36,082 nucleotides of DNA, from assembly GCA_947243845.1 (NCBI GenBank), contig CAMXIF010000030.1, positions 1 through 36,082 of the forward strand, read 5' to 3'. Position 1 is the first letter of the stretch, and every line of letters starts with the position of its first letter. The translations under genes and the position numbers were made by a program. Source of the DNA: an uncultured bacterium. Its GTDB lineage: Bacteria > Bacillota > Clostridia > Lachnospirales > Lachnospiraceae. This document shows positions 1-9,104 of the stretch, one piece after another. Below the pieces are notes generated by a model. That model was not told the DNA's origin. It worked only from the letters and a program-made list of their open reading frames with translations, and made no database searches.

Positions 1-93
1 TCATAGAAGACCTGTTGTCTAATACCTATTTACAGAAAAACTTTCACAGACTCCAGTCTTTCCATATCTTTGCTCGCTATAACAATATACCCT

Positions 94-3000
94 CTAAACC
101 CCATACGGTATCTCATCAGACACCTCTAAACATTCAATCGTATCCGCATATTCCTCCGCCTGTCTCCTCACTGTCTCACTCTCATTACCAAATATATGCA
201 AGTCTTTCAGATTCGGTATATCCAAAAGTATTTCCATATCCTCAATACCGGTATCAACCAACATAACCCACTCTAAATGCTCTAAGTCAGTCAAAGACTC
301 CATACCGTCTATAGAAATCCTTCCTATCCTGACAAATTCTAATTCTCTCATATTCTTTAGCACAGACAGATCCATCCGTTCAGAATTATCCCCATATCCA
401 TCTAAATACAGACTCTGTACCTCATGAAGATTTTCCAATGCTTCAAAACCGTATATATCAACTGTTGCCTGGATACCAATACTTTCCAGCTGCTCTGCAT
501 CCTTCAGACAATTTAAATCTGCCACGTCAACATATTCTATGCTTATGCCCTTTAAATTCTTTAATCCTGTAAGCATGGACAAATCCTCCATCCCCTCACA
601 TCTGTCTGTATACACATCCTCCAGTGCTTCCATGCCTGACAGGAAAGACATGTCAAATTTTGTTGATCCCAAACTGACTGCCCTGACCTTTTTAAGATTT
701 GCAAGCGATTTCGTATCCACTTCCTCCCCGCGACCACTTATTGTCAACTGTTCCAGATTCTCCAGTTCCCCAATCGCATCTAAATTCCGGATTGCGTCCT
801 CCCCCTCTTTGGAACCCAGATGAAGCTCTAATTGTTTTAATGAGGTAACCAGTCCTATTTTATCGATGTCCTCCTGTGTATCTGTATAAAGCACGATTCT
901 CTGAAATTGTTCCAGCTCACTTACTCTATATCCCGACAATCCTTCCGTGAACTTTTTCTTCAATCGTATTACCCCAGACAAGCTTTTATCATTATATTCT
1001 ATTGTCGCCCGGACATAGTCCCCATAGGGTGCCTCCAAAGAGGTAAAGTCTGGTTCGAGAAGCCAACTTCCATCTGTTCCCACTAATCCGCAGCATTTTC
1101 TCTGCCTGGCTTTATCTTCATAAATATATTTGGGCACTGCCTGGTATTGGTCTTCCTCAAAATGGTCATTTGTCTCATCAGCGCAGGTACGCGCTATATG
1201 TTCCCTACAGGCCGCAGCGGAATCATATTCGCCTGCATCTACAAAATCACCCAAGCTGTCCATAATGCCATATTTCCCATTTTCCTTCCTGACGGCTATG
1301 TACTCGCCGCCCAAAAACTGAACATCATCAAATCTACCGGGCAATATCACCCAATCCCAGCCTAACAGCGCTTCACTCTGTAAAGCCTCCCGATATTCTT
1401 TGGTCCTCCATTCGTCCTTTTTCCCATCAAAGCCTTCTCCCATAAAGTACAGTTCCATTCTCTCGCCTGTCATAATATGTTCTGATTCCTCGTACAAAGC
1501 TCCTGTTTCCTTATCAATCCGGTATCTTTGCAGGGTATGTACCGTAATGCCGTTATCCTCTATCAGCCTGACACAATAATACTTTCTTCCCAGAAAAGCG
1601 CTGCTGCCGTCATACATAATCTTAAAATCGGACAAGCCTTCTTCTGTTCTTAAGAAATCAGATACCTGGCTCAGTAATTCCTGCACCACCTCATCATTTG
1701 TTTCCTTACCATACACCGAACCAATCTCCGGCTCATCCGGCAGGCTGAAGCCCTGGAATGCACCCGGCCCTATCAGTTCATGTTCCTCCTCCCCCAGCCT
1801 ATAAATATCCCCGTTCTCCTTGTCTATCCAGAATACACATTCCAAAAGAATATCCTTCCCGGCTGTTTCTTTATAAACCAGGATCTGATAGCCGGCAAAG
1901 GGAGAACTTATCTTTTTCTCATAAAATACAATTGCCTTTTCCTTCTTTCCAAAAGTAATATCCTGAAAAAAACCTGCTTCCAGCATTTCCTTCAGCTCAT
2001 TGCAGGCATCTGTTGCAGCCATCCGTATCTCCCCGTCTTCCCGGACAATCTTCCAACGATAGTACTCCTCCTCCAGACATGTTACGATCAGATAATTCTC
2101 CTGAATCTCATAATCACATCCATAGCCGTCATAGTCATCCTCTTTCTTTTTGACGTTTTCTATCTGACCGCTCTCCAAGTGAACCATAACGGGGCCGGCA
2201 TCGTTATAACAGATAAAATGATCGGCATCGATCCAGTCCACAAAATGGCATTCCGATGTCTTCCGAAAAATAAGATCCGGCGTTTTCTCCTGATAACGCA
2301 CATAAATCTGTGCCGGGTGTTTCGGAAGCATTCCATTTGATATGCACACCGCCCTTTTCTGATCCGGAGACATAATCCACTTTCCCGACCGTATTTCCTC
2401 CTGCACCTCATAATAGGATTTTTCCAGACGCTCATAGAAGGCTGCCGGCGCTACTTTCCTGCTGTCAGTTTTCTCCAGTTTTACTTTAATATAAGAAAGC
2501 TCTATGAGTTCCGCCCCGGCCTCCTCACCCTCTCCCTCTACATTTCCCCGAAAATACATGGACAGGGCATATTCCCCGAAATACCGGACAACCACACTGC
2601 CCGGCTCCTGCTCATCCGCCAAAATCGTATTTTCTTCCCGGATATCCTTGTCTGTGAAATACGCTTTGCCAAACCGTATCGCCGTTATATTTTCCACTTC
2701 ATAGCAATCTCTGTCGTCCTGAAAGCCATCTACTCTCTCCCCGTCATACTTCCACGCCTCCCTGCTGCAATAGAGGATATCTCTGGCATACAGTTCCTTT
2801 TTATCATATTTCTTCTCAAACTCCTTCGGCTCCATCGACAGGAAATCGGACACGATCCCCTCATCATATGCTGATGGATAATCTTCATGCTCCTTTTCCT
2901 GTCCTGCTTCGTATGCCGCTTTACTTTTCACGTTGTTCAGATCTGCGGTATTTGCATCTAGCTGTATCGCCCCATAAAGGTACTTTCCGTCCACTTCCAC

Positions 3001-4386
3001 CGCCACCCTGACATAGTCATCCACCGGCGTTTCCACAGAATCAAATACTGGCGCCAGAAGGCAGCTTCCATCTGCTGCCGACAATCCATATTTTCTCCAA
3101 AGCATGGCTTCATCTGCGAAAACATACGCCGGGATGGCTTTGTATTTGGAATCCCAGGTATAATCATCTATGAAAAAAGCAGAGTCAAACACCCACTCCC
3201 CCTTCTCGTCTATGATACCGGGAATCTCATTCGTGACAAAAGCCAGTCCGTCATGAAACTCCCCCACATTCATACGAAACGCCCCGGCCGCACAATAGGG
3301 ATAATATCCGATCACCACCACATTCTCGGAATCGATATATGCCCATTCATCGATCCCTTCCTCCGGATAGTCCCCGCGTTTCACAGGTGCCTTGCCTTCT
3401 CTGAAACTGCCAGCATCGTCATACATAAATACAATCGTTTCTTGACCATTTTGGTCAATATATCCCCATTTATCCTGCTTCCTCACCGCAGCCAGCCCTT
3501 CGCTGTAATCTTTTACTTCATCGTATTGACAAGCTGCTGCCATCTCTCCTTTTTGATCCACAAATCCCCAGACGCTCCCCTGCCTGACCGCAGCATATCC
3601 TTCCTGATAATCCCCGGCTTCATCATATTGGCAGGGCACTATCATCTTACCTTCCTGATCAATGTATCCCCAGCGGCCCTGCTTCTTCACAGCCGCGCGG
3701 CCTTCCCGGAAATTCCTGACCTGGTCATATTGACAGGCTATGCTCATCTCGCCATCCGGGCTGATAAATCCCCACCTGCCGTTACGCAGTACCGCAGCCC
3801 GCGCTTCCTGAAAGCTTCTGGCTTCCTGGAACACGCCTTCTGTCACGCATTGTCCCTTTTCATCCAGATAGTAATATATCCCGCCGTTTGAAGCGCATGC
3901 CAGGTGTTCGCTATAAGGAGCAATGGCATCAAATTCCTCTGCACAAATCCATTGGCCCTGGGCATCCATGATGCCATATTTCCCATTTTCCTTTTTGACC
4001 GCTATGTATATACTGCCCAGGAAATGGAAGTCTTCCACTTCCCCTGGCCTGATGACCCAGTGCCAGTCCAGCTTTGCGCTCTCTACAACCTCCTGATATA
4101 ATTCTGTCGTCTCTTCCTCCGGTATTGTTTCCGGCATTTCTTTGGACGGATCCTTTGCGGAAGCCTCCAAAGTTTCCTTTGCTGTTTTCTGTGATATCTC
4201 CTTCGAGGTCTCTTTTGCGGCTTCTTTATTTATGGAAACGGACAGCGTTTCTCCAGGGTATGGATAATCCCCTTCGTCACAGATGCTTGTTGCATTGCCT
4301 ATATACAATGGTTTCCACTCTGCATAGCGGTAGAACGCAAACAGCAAACTTGTGATCGTTATAATTTCGCAAAGTCTTTTCCTCAT
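94..4386 (-). CDS. Giant membrane-anchored WG-repeat and leucine-rich-repeat protein
   Basis: About 1430 residues. I start it at the ATG at 4384-4386 (MRKRLCEIIT...), which follows an AGAGGA site; the reading frame opens seven codons earlier with a TTG. A short hydrophobic segment at residues 7-20 looks like a signal anchor, so the bulk is probably outside the membrane. Residues about 110-500 hold WG (KWG-type) repeats: four canonical ones (NGRWGF, QGRWGY, GSVWGF, QDKWGY, about residues 200-310) flanked by degenerate copies. Residues about 530-1000 are a beta-rich region I do not recognise. Residues about 1010-1140 are a shortened second copy of the WG module, and about 1160-1425 form roughly nine SDS22-like leucine-rich repeats. 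WG and LRR modules usually bind proteins, so a surface binding role is inferred; no catalytic motif is visible. It stands alone, divergent from the tRNA-Trp unit. Confidence 0.85.
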   Translation of the reverse strand: MRKRLCEIITITSLLFAFYRYAEWKPLYIGNATSICDEGDYPYPGETLSVSINKEAAKETSKEISQKTAKETLEASAKDPSKEMPETIPEEETTELYQEVVESAKLDWHWVIRPGEVEDFHFLGSIYIAVKKENGKYGIMDAQGQWICAEEFDAIAPYSEHLACASNGGIYYYLDEKGQCVTEGVFQEARSFQEARAAVLRNGRWGFISPDGEMSIACQYDQVRNFREGRAAVKKQGRWGYIDQEGKMIVPCQYDEAGDYQEGYAAVRQGSVWGFVDQKGEMAAACQYDEVKDYSEGLAAVRKQDKWGYIDQNGQETIVFMYDDAGSFREGKAPVKRGDYPEEGIDEWAYIDSENVVVIGYYPYCAAGAFRMNVGEFHDGLAFVTNEIPGIIDEKGEWVFDSAFFIDDYTWDSKYKAIPAYVFADEAMLWRKYGLSAADGSCLLAPVFDSVETPVDDYVRVAVEVDGKYLYGAIQLDANTADLNNVKSKAAYEAGQEKEHEDYPSAYDEGIVSDFLSMEPKEFEKKYDKKELYARDILYCSREAWKYDGERVDGFQDDRDCYEVENITAIRFGKAYFTDKDIREENTILADEQEPGSVVVRYFGEYALSMYFRGNVEGEGEEAGAELIELSYIKVKLEKTDSRKVAPAAFYERLEKSYYEVQEEIRSGKWIMSPDQKRAVCISNGMLPKHPAQIYVRYQEKTPDLIFRKTSECHFVDWIDADHFICYNDAGPVMVHLESGQIENVKKKEDDYDGYGCDYEIQENYLIVTCLEEEYYRWKIVREDGEIRMAATDACNELKEMLEAGFFQDITFGKKEKAIVFYEKKISSPFAGYQILVYKETAGKDILLECVFWIDKENGDIYRLGEEEHELIGPGAFQGFSLPDEPEIGSVYGKETNDEVVQELLSQVSDFLRTEEGLSDFKIMYDGSSAFLGRKYYCVRLIEDNGITVHTLQRYRIDKETGALYEESEHIMTGERMELYFMGEGFDGKKDEWRTKEYREALQSEALLGWDWVILPGRFDDVQFLGGEYIAVRKENGKYGIMDSLGDFVDAGEYDSAAACREHIARTCADETNDHFEEDQYQAVPKYIYEDKARQRKCCGLVGTDGSWLLEPDFTSLEAPYGDYVRATIEYNDKSLSGVIRLKKKFTEGLSGYRVSELEQFQRIVLYTDTQEDIDKIGLVTSLKQLELHLGSKEGEDAIRNLDAIGELENLEQLTISGRGEEVDTKSLANLKKVRAVSLGSTKFDMSFLSGMEALEDVYTDRCEGMEDLSMLTGLKNLKGISIEYVDVADLNCLKDAEQLESIGIQATVDIYGFEALENLHEVQSLYLDGYGDNSERMDLSVLKNMRELEFVRIGRISIDGMESLTDLEHLEWVMLVDTGIEDMEILLDIPNLKDLHIFGNESETVRRQAEEYADTIECLEVSDEIPYGV

Positions 4387-4681
4387 ATATCTGTCATCCT
4401 CTTTCAATGGGCATCTGCACTGTTACCGGCTTATAAAGATAAATTTTTCACATCCTGTGTCAGCTTTATCATATAATAACAATGCATCATATCTGCATCA
4501 TTTTGGGGACAGAAATACAAAAACACAGACTTTTTATCCCTGTTTTCAACAAACCCAGGCTAGGAAACAAATCATCCGCATCCGGAACTTCTCCTTTTCC
4601 CACTTCCAGAATGGAATCCCCCTTCATCACAACATATCCGGTATGAGTTTCTTTCGTTCCGACAAAATCCATTCTCCCCCC
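4387..4681. other. Divergent intergenic region between the WG protein and tRNA-Trp
   Basis: About 300 bases without a gene I would accept. The left edge carries the ribosome binding site of the WG-repeat gene (AGAGGA on the minus strand). I find no convincing minus-strand promoter for that gene. The only open frame, on the minus strand at 4487-4747, would run through the tRNA promoter and is rejected. The right edge abuts the tRNA-Trp promoter. Confidence 0.5.
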
Positions 4682-4710
4682 TTGCGCAACTACCCCGCCT
4701 GTGCTATAAT
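4682..4710 (+). promoter_or_regulatory. Promoter of tRNA-Trp
   Basis: A TTGCGC -35 element at 4682-4687, a 17-base spacer and a perfect TATAAT -10 element at 4705-4710 form a sigma-70-type (SigA) promoter. Transcription would start near 4717, about 33 bases before the mature tRNA. The GC-rich stretch just after the -10 box (tttcggcggtttgcatacgc) would be in the 5' leader removed by RNase P. Confidence 0.75.
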
Positions 4711-4749
4711 AATTTTCGGCGGTTTGCATACGCCCCGCCATTACCATAA

Positions 4750-4820
4750 AGGGGCATAGTTCAAAGGTAGAACAGTGGTCTCCAAAACCATCGATGTGGG
4801 TTCGATTCCTACTGCCCCTG
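4750..4820 (+). tRNA. tRNA-Trp (anticodon CCA)
   Basis: The 71 bases fold into a full cloverleaf. The acceptor stem is AGGGGCA/TGCCCCT with seven perfect pairs, the D stem GTTC/GAAC, the anticodon stem GTGGT/ACCAT with loop CTCCAAA, and the T arm GTGGG-TTCGATT-CCTAC. The discriminator base is G, usual for bacterial tRNA-Trp. The CCA tail is not encoded (tca follows), so it must be added by nucleotidyltransferase. It is a single-gene unit with its own promoter and terminator. Confidence 0.97.
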
Positions 4821-4825
4821 TCATC

Positions 4826-4853
4826 AACCCGTGAGTTATCCTCACGGGTTTTT
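4826..4853 (+). terminator. Rho-independent terminator of tRNA-Trp
   Basis: A perfect 10-bp stem, AACCCGTGAG paired with CTCACGGGTT, encloses a five-base loop (TTATC) and runs into a stretch of T residues. It lies six bases after the tRNA end, so it should terminate the tRNA transcript and separate it from the lipoprotein gene downstream. Confidence 0.93.
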
Positions 4854-4931
4854 AAATTGGATACCCGCTGCTCGGCGCAGTATTCACATTAACGTTTTAC
4901 AAAGGAAAATGACGAAGGGAACTGACGATTC

Positions 4932-5435
4932 ATGAAAAAGACGATCATAAGCCTGCTGATACTCTGTCTGGCTTCTTACATATTATGTGCCTGCGGTGAG
5001 GAAACACCGCTTCTGACTCTGGATGATTATAAGCTGGACGCAGAAAACGGCTCTACCAGCCGCGGCGTCAAGATTGGTGACGATGCCGAGGCCTTTCGAG
5101 CCGCTTATCAGGACTATATGATATTTTCAACTGTAGCGGAAGATACAGATTATCAGTTTCTTCCCATGGATGAAATTCCGTTCGATACTGTTCAGTCTGT
5201 TCTCGTTCCCACCTTTTTCATTGATGGCCAGCCACTGAATATAGAACTGTTCTGTGAGGAAAACGAAATCGAACAGTCTAATCTGCTCGCCTTTCTGACC
5301 GATGAGTCCTACCTTGCCAGTCACAAAGTGGTCTACCGCTACCTTGCTTTTCATTGGGAGGACGGTGTCATCACCGACATCCGCTCGGAATCTATGGACT
5401 ATAATCAGGACGGCTCCTATTATGAAGCGAACTGA
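4932..5435 (+). CDS. Small secreted lipoprotein of unknown function
   Basis: 167 residues. The N-terminus (MKKTIISLLILC...) is a lipoprotein signal peptide with lipobox LCAC, so the mature protein would begin at lipidated Cys21 and sit on the outer face of the membrane. The rest is acidic and shows no motif I can name; the centre (DDAEAFRAAYQDY) suggests an amphipathic helix and the C-terminal half looks like mixed alpha/beta. A GAAGGGAA sequence about 11 bases before the ATG is a weak but usable ribosome binding site. The 3' end overlaps the end of the convergent ABC exporter gene by 16 bases, so the two transcripts may interfere. No family assignment is offered. Confidence 0.8.
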   Translation: MKKTIISLLILCLASYILCACGEETPLLTLDDYKLDAENGSTSRGVKIGDDAEAFRAAYQDYMIFSTVAEDTDYQFLPMDEIPFDTVQSVLVPTFFIDGQPLNIELFCEENEIEQSNLLAFLTDESYLASHKVVYRYLAFHWEDGVITDIRSESMDYNQDGSYYEAN

Positions 5436-7159
5436 CTCTCATAAAGGTTCGCATAGAACCCTTTCTTCGCCAACAGTGTCTCATGATTCCCCTGTTCTAT
5501 GATATTGCCATCTTTCATAACCAGAATCACATCAGCCTCCCGAATGGTAGAAAGTCTGTGAGCCACGATAAAGCTGGTGCGTCCCTGCATCATGGTGGCA
5601 AAGGCCTTTTGAATCCGGATTTCTGTTCTTGTATCAATAGATGATGTAGCTTCGTCTAAAATCAACATCGGCGGCAGACACAGCATAACGCGGGTGATGC
5701 ACAGAAGCTGTTTCTGACCCTGGGAGAGGCTTCCGCCGTCTTCACCGATAAGCGTATCATATCCCTGCGGCAGTCTCTTGATAAAGCTATGCGCATGGGA
5801 TGCTTTCGCTGCAGCAATGATCTCTTCCTCTGTCACATTGGGTTTCCCCATCACGATATTATCCCGGATTGTTCCCGCTTTTAACCAGGTCTCCTGCAGC
5901 ACCATACCATAATTGGCCCGCAGGCTCTTTCTGGTCACTTCCCGGATATCTGCACCATCTACGCAGATTTTACCCTCATTCACATCATAAAACCGCATCA
6001 GCAGATTAATGACCGTAGTCTTGCCGCAGCCCGTAGGACCCACAATCGCCACCCGCTGTCCGGGCTGAACGGACAGGTTGAAGTCTGTGATCAGCTGCTT
6101 TTCAGGCACATAGGAAAAGGCCACATGGGAGAGATCCACCCTGCCCTCCACATCGTGCAGTACTTTGGCATCCGCCCGCTCCGGCACCTGCGGCTCTTCC
6201 TCAATCAGGTCAAAGATACGCGCTGCACAGGCCAGGGCGTTCTGCAGTTCCGTTACCACACCCGATATCTCATTGAAAGGTTTGGTATACTGGTTCGCAT
6301 AGGTTAAGAAACAGGACAACTGTCCCACACTGATACCGCCTCGGATTGCATAGACCGCACCGGTCACCGCCACGCCGGCATACACCAGATTATTGACGAA
6401 ACGGGTTGAGGGATTGGTAATGGATGAGAAAAAGATGGCGCGCAGAGAACAATCCTGCAGTCTCCCGTTAATCTCATCAAATTCCTCCAAGGCCTCATCC
6501 TCATGGGAAAAAGCCTGCACCACCTTCTGGTTGCCGATCATCTCTTCGATCAGGGCAGTCTGTTCTCCTCTGGCCTCAGACTGCAGTTTAAACATGGCAA
6601 AGGTTTTCTTGGCAATAAAACCGGCCACAAAAAACGACAGTGGTGTCACCAGTACAACGACACCCGTGATAGCCACATTGACACTGAGCATAAATCCTAA
6701 AGTGCCCAGGATTGTGATCACACCGGTGAAAAACTGGGTAAATCCCATCAGCAGTCCATCCGCAAACTGATCCACATCCGCAATCACGCGGCTCACCACC
6801 TCGCCGTAAGAGTGAGCGTCTATATATTTCAAAGGGAGAATCTCTATTCTCTGAAAAGCCTCGTTTCTGATATCCTGTACAATACGGTAAGTCATCTTAT
6901 TATTGCATACATTCATAATCCACTGTGCTGCCGCCGTCAGGGCGATGATCACAGCCATCTGTCTGAGGATTCTGAACACCCCTGCAAAGTCTACCTGCCC
7001 CACACCGATCACCAAATCTATGACTCTACCGGTCAATATGGGCAGATATAATGTCAGCGCCACGGTGACAGATGCCATCACAATAGAAACCGCCAGATAG
7101 AACCAGTATTTTTTAATATATCGTAAGACCTTTCCCAAGGTTTTTCTCTGTCCTGTCAT
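5420..7159 (-). CDS. ABC exporter half-transporter, catalytic NBD subunit
   Basis: 579 residues: a six-helix type I exporter membrane domain (about 1-310) fused to an ATPase domain (about 335-579). The Walker A motif is GPTGCGKTTV, Walker B MLILDEATSSID with the catalytic Glu, and the switch is VAHRLST with the His present. The signature is LSQGQ rather than LSGGQ. It starts 18 bases after the stop of the upstream half-transporter, so the two are co-translated and should form one heterodimer, as in the LmrCD, BmrCD and TM287/288 families. This subunit supplies the intact Walker residues of the hydrolytic site and the altered signature of the degenerate site. The substrate is unknown; drugs, lipids or peptides are all possible in this family. 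Confidence 0.93.
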   Translation of the reverse strand: MTGQRKTLGKVLRYIKKYWFYLAVSIVMASVTVALTLYLPILTGRVIDLVIGVGQVDFAGVFRILRQMAVIIALTAAAQWIMNVCNNKMTYRIVQDIRNEAFQRIEILPLKYIDAHSYGEVVSRVIADVDQFADGLLMGFTQFFTGVITILGTLGFMLSVNVAITGVVVLVTPLSFFVAGFIAKKTFAMFKLQSEARGEQTALIEEMIGNQKVVQAFSHEDEALEEFDEINGRLQDCSLRAIFFSSITNPSTRFVNNLVYAGVAVTGAVYAIRGGISVGQLSCFLTYANQYTKPFNEISGVVTELQNALACAARIFDLIEEEPQVPERADAKVLHDVEGRVDLSHVAFSYVPEKQLITDFNLSVQPGQRVAIVGPTGCGKTTVINLLMRFYDVNEGKICVDGADIREVTRKSLRANYGMVLQETWLKAGTIRDNIVMGKPNVTEEEIIAAAKASHAHSFIKRLPQGYDTLIGEDGGSLSQGQKQLLCITRVMLCLPPMLILDEATSSIDTRTEIRIQKAFATMMQGRTSFIVAHRLSTIREADVILVMKDGNIIEQGNHETLLAKKGFYANLYESQFAS

Positions 7160-7177
7160 GATTGTTCCCGCCTTTCC

Positions 7178-8998
7178 CTATACACTCTCTGTCTTTGGAT
7201 ACTGTGAATAATAGATTTCCTGATACACTTCACAATCCTGCAGAAGTTCTTCATGGGTGCCGCAGCCCACCATCAGGCCATCATCCAGCACAATAATCTG
7301 ATCTGCATGTTGAATGGAAGACGCGCGCTGGGATACGATAAACACGGTTGTCTCCCCCGGCAGTTCCCGCAATGCCTTACGCAGCGCTGCATCAGTGGCA
7401 TAATCCAGAGCGGAAGCACTGTCATCCAGAATCAGGATCTCCGGCTTTCCTACCAAAGCCCTGGCTATGGTCAGACGTTGTCTCTGCCCGCCGGAAAGGT
7501 TCCTGCCCGCCTGGGCCACGACCGCATCCAGCTTACCATCCTTGCTTTCCACAAACTCTTTGGCCTGGGCAGTGGCAAGAGCCTGCCACAATTCTTCCTC
7601 TGTAGCGTCCTCCTTACCCCAGAGCAGATTCTCCCGGATGGTACCTGCAAACAAAACTGCTTTCTGTAAAACTACGCCCACTTTCTGCCGCAGTTCTTCC
7701 ATGGAATAACTTCTCACATCTTTGCCATCTATCCGCACAGTTCCCTGCGTAGCGTCATAGAACCGGGGGATCATATTGACCAGGGAGGACTTGCCTGATC
7801 CCGTACCGCCGATGATGCCTATGGTCTGTCCCTTTTTAACCTTAAAATCGATATCGGAGAGGGATTCCGCGCCTGCCCCTGCGTATGCCAGATGTACGTG
7901 GTCAAAGTCTACGGCATGAGGAACCATGGCTGATGTATCCGCTGGACGGACTTGGCGCTGCTCATCTGCTCCCGCATCTTGTGGCTTTCCATTTCCTTCC
8001 GCTGCCTGCTTCTTTTCATCTTTGTCTGCTTCTGCCGTCTGCTCCCAAGTCATGGAAGACTGGATTTCAAAAATGCTCTCAATTCGGTTCGCACAGGCCA
8101 GCGCCTTAGTAATGGTAATGATCAGGTTCGCCAGCTTCACCAGCTCGATCAGAATCTGGGACATATAGTTGACCAAAGCTACCACCTGGCCTTGGGTAAT
8201 GGTACCCTCATCCACCCGCACCGCTCCTGTATAGAGCAGGAAGATGGTTGCCGCATTGATGATAATGTATGTGACCGGATTGGTCAATGCAGAGATTTTT
8301 CCCACAAAAAGCTGTAGATCAGTAAGCTCTGCATTCTTTTTTCCAAATTGCTCTATCTCTTCCTCTTCTTTATTAAAAGCGCGGATCACCCGGGCGCCTG
8401 TAAGGTTTTCCCTGGTGGCGCCAAGCACCTTATCCAGCCCGGCCTGTACTTTTCTGTACATGGGCATGGTGAGCATCATAATACCGAACACCACGATTGA
8501 CAAGAGGGGAATGGTCACCACAAAGATCATCGCCGCTTTCACATCAATGGTAAATGCCATGATCATGGCACCGAACACAATAAAGGGAGAACGCAGGAAA
8601 AGCCGCAGCACCATATTAACGCCATTCTGCACCTGGTTTACATCCGAGGTCATGCGGGTGATCATGGTGGAAGTGCCCAGCGTATCAATCTCCGTGAAAG
8701 AAAGACTCTGAATATGGCTAAAAAGCGCATGCTTTAGGCCGGTGGAAAATCCTACCGCTGCCTTGGCAGCAAAATACTGGGCCGTAATAGAACAGACCAG
8801 GCCGATCAATCCCAGCGCAATCAATAGAAGTCCCATTTTCAGCACATAGGAGACATTTCCGCCTTTGATTCCCGTATCAATAATCGCTGCCATCACCAGC
8901 GGCACAAACAGTTCGAAGGTAGCCTCCAGCATTTTAAATAGCGGGGCGCAGACCGTCTCCTTCTTATAATGTTTCAAATACACCAGAAGTTTTCCCAT
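7178..8998 (-). CDS. ABC exporter half-transporter, degenerate NBD subunit
   Basis: 606 residues, with a six-helix membrane domain (about 1-305) and an ATPase domain (about 365-600). Walker A is GGTGSGKSSL and the signature is a perfect LSGGQ, but Walker B reads ILILDDSASALD, with Asp in place of the catalytic Glu, and the switch is VSQRASS, with Gln in place of His. These are the hallmark substitutions of the non-hydrolysing site in heterodimeric exporters. A charged, low-complexity linker of about 40 residues (rich in E, K, Q, A and D, about 318-357) separates the two domains and is unusually long. The AGGAG site before the ATG is strong. A conspicuous hairpin lies just upstream in the leader. 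Confidence 0.93.
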   Translation of the reverse strand: MGKLLVYLKHYKKETVCAPLFKMLEATFELFVPLVMAAIIDTGIKGGNVSYVLKMGLLLIALGLIGLVCSITAQYFAAKAAVGFSTGLKHALFSHIQSLSFTEIDTLGTSTMITRMTSDVNQVQNGVNMVLRLFLRSPFIVFGAMIMAFTIDVKAAMIFVVTIPLLSIVVFGIMMLTMPMYRKVQAGLDKVLGATRENLTGARVIRAFNKEEEEIEQFGKKNAELTDLQLFVGKISALTNPVTYIIINAATIFLLYTGAVRVDEGTITQGQVVALVNYMSQILIELVKLANLIITITKALACANRIESIFEIQSSMTWEQTAEADKDEKKQAAEGNGKPQDAGADEQRQVRPADTSAMVPHAVDFDHVHLAYAGAGAESLSDIDFKVKKGQTIGIIGGTGSGKSSLVNMIPRFYDATQGTVRIDGKDVRSYSMEELRQKVGVVLQKAVLFAGTIRENLLWGKEDATEEELWQALATAQAKEFVESKDGKLDAVVAQAGRNLSGGQRQRLTIARALVGKPEILILDDSASALDYATDAALRKALRELPGETTVFIVSQRASSIQHADQIIVLDDGLMVGCGTHEELLQDCEVYQEIYYSQYPKTESV

Positions 8999-9023
8999 AC
9001 CTAAATCTCCTTTATGAAATTTA

Positions 9024-9058
9024 ACGCGACAGCAGTCTGCAAAGACCTGCTGTCGTGT
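9024..9058 (-). promoter_or_regulatory. Long inverted repeat in the leader of the ABC exporter operon
   Basis: Arms of 12 bases (ACACGACAGCAG and CTGCTGTCGCGT, minus strand) pair with one mismatch around an 11-base loop, ending about 12 bases before the AGGAG of the exporter gene. No clean T-run follows, so it is a poor intrinsic terminator. It could be a protein operator, a transcript-stability hairpin or a switch masking the ribosome binding site. The structure is seen directly; the function is inferred. Confidence 0.55.
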
Positions 9059-9104
9059 ACAATATTTCCTCTTAACGGAACACTATCCGCTCTTTTTTCT
9101 ATAT

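Noticed and set aside
1..93. Terminator after the WG/LRR gene
   Set aside because: On the minus strand a short AGACT/AGTCT repeat lies before TTTTTC, but the loop would have only two bases, so no stable hairpin can form.
3253..3891. 212-codon plus-strand frame opposite the WG repeats
   Set aside because: It is the mirror of the repetitive WG region; the apparent repeats in its translation come from the coding repeats on the other strand.
4487..4747. Minus-strand 86-codon frame between the WG gene and tRNA-Trp
   Set aside because: It would run antisense through the tRNA promoter, has no convincing ribosome binding site at its start and no recognisable domain. A degraded gene remnant is possible but unsupported.
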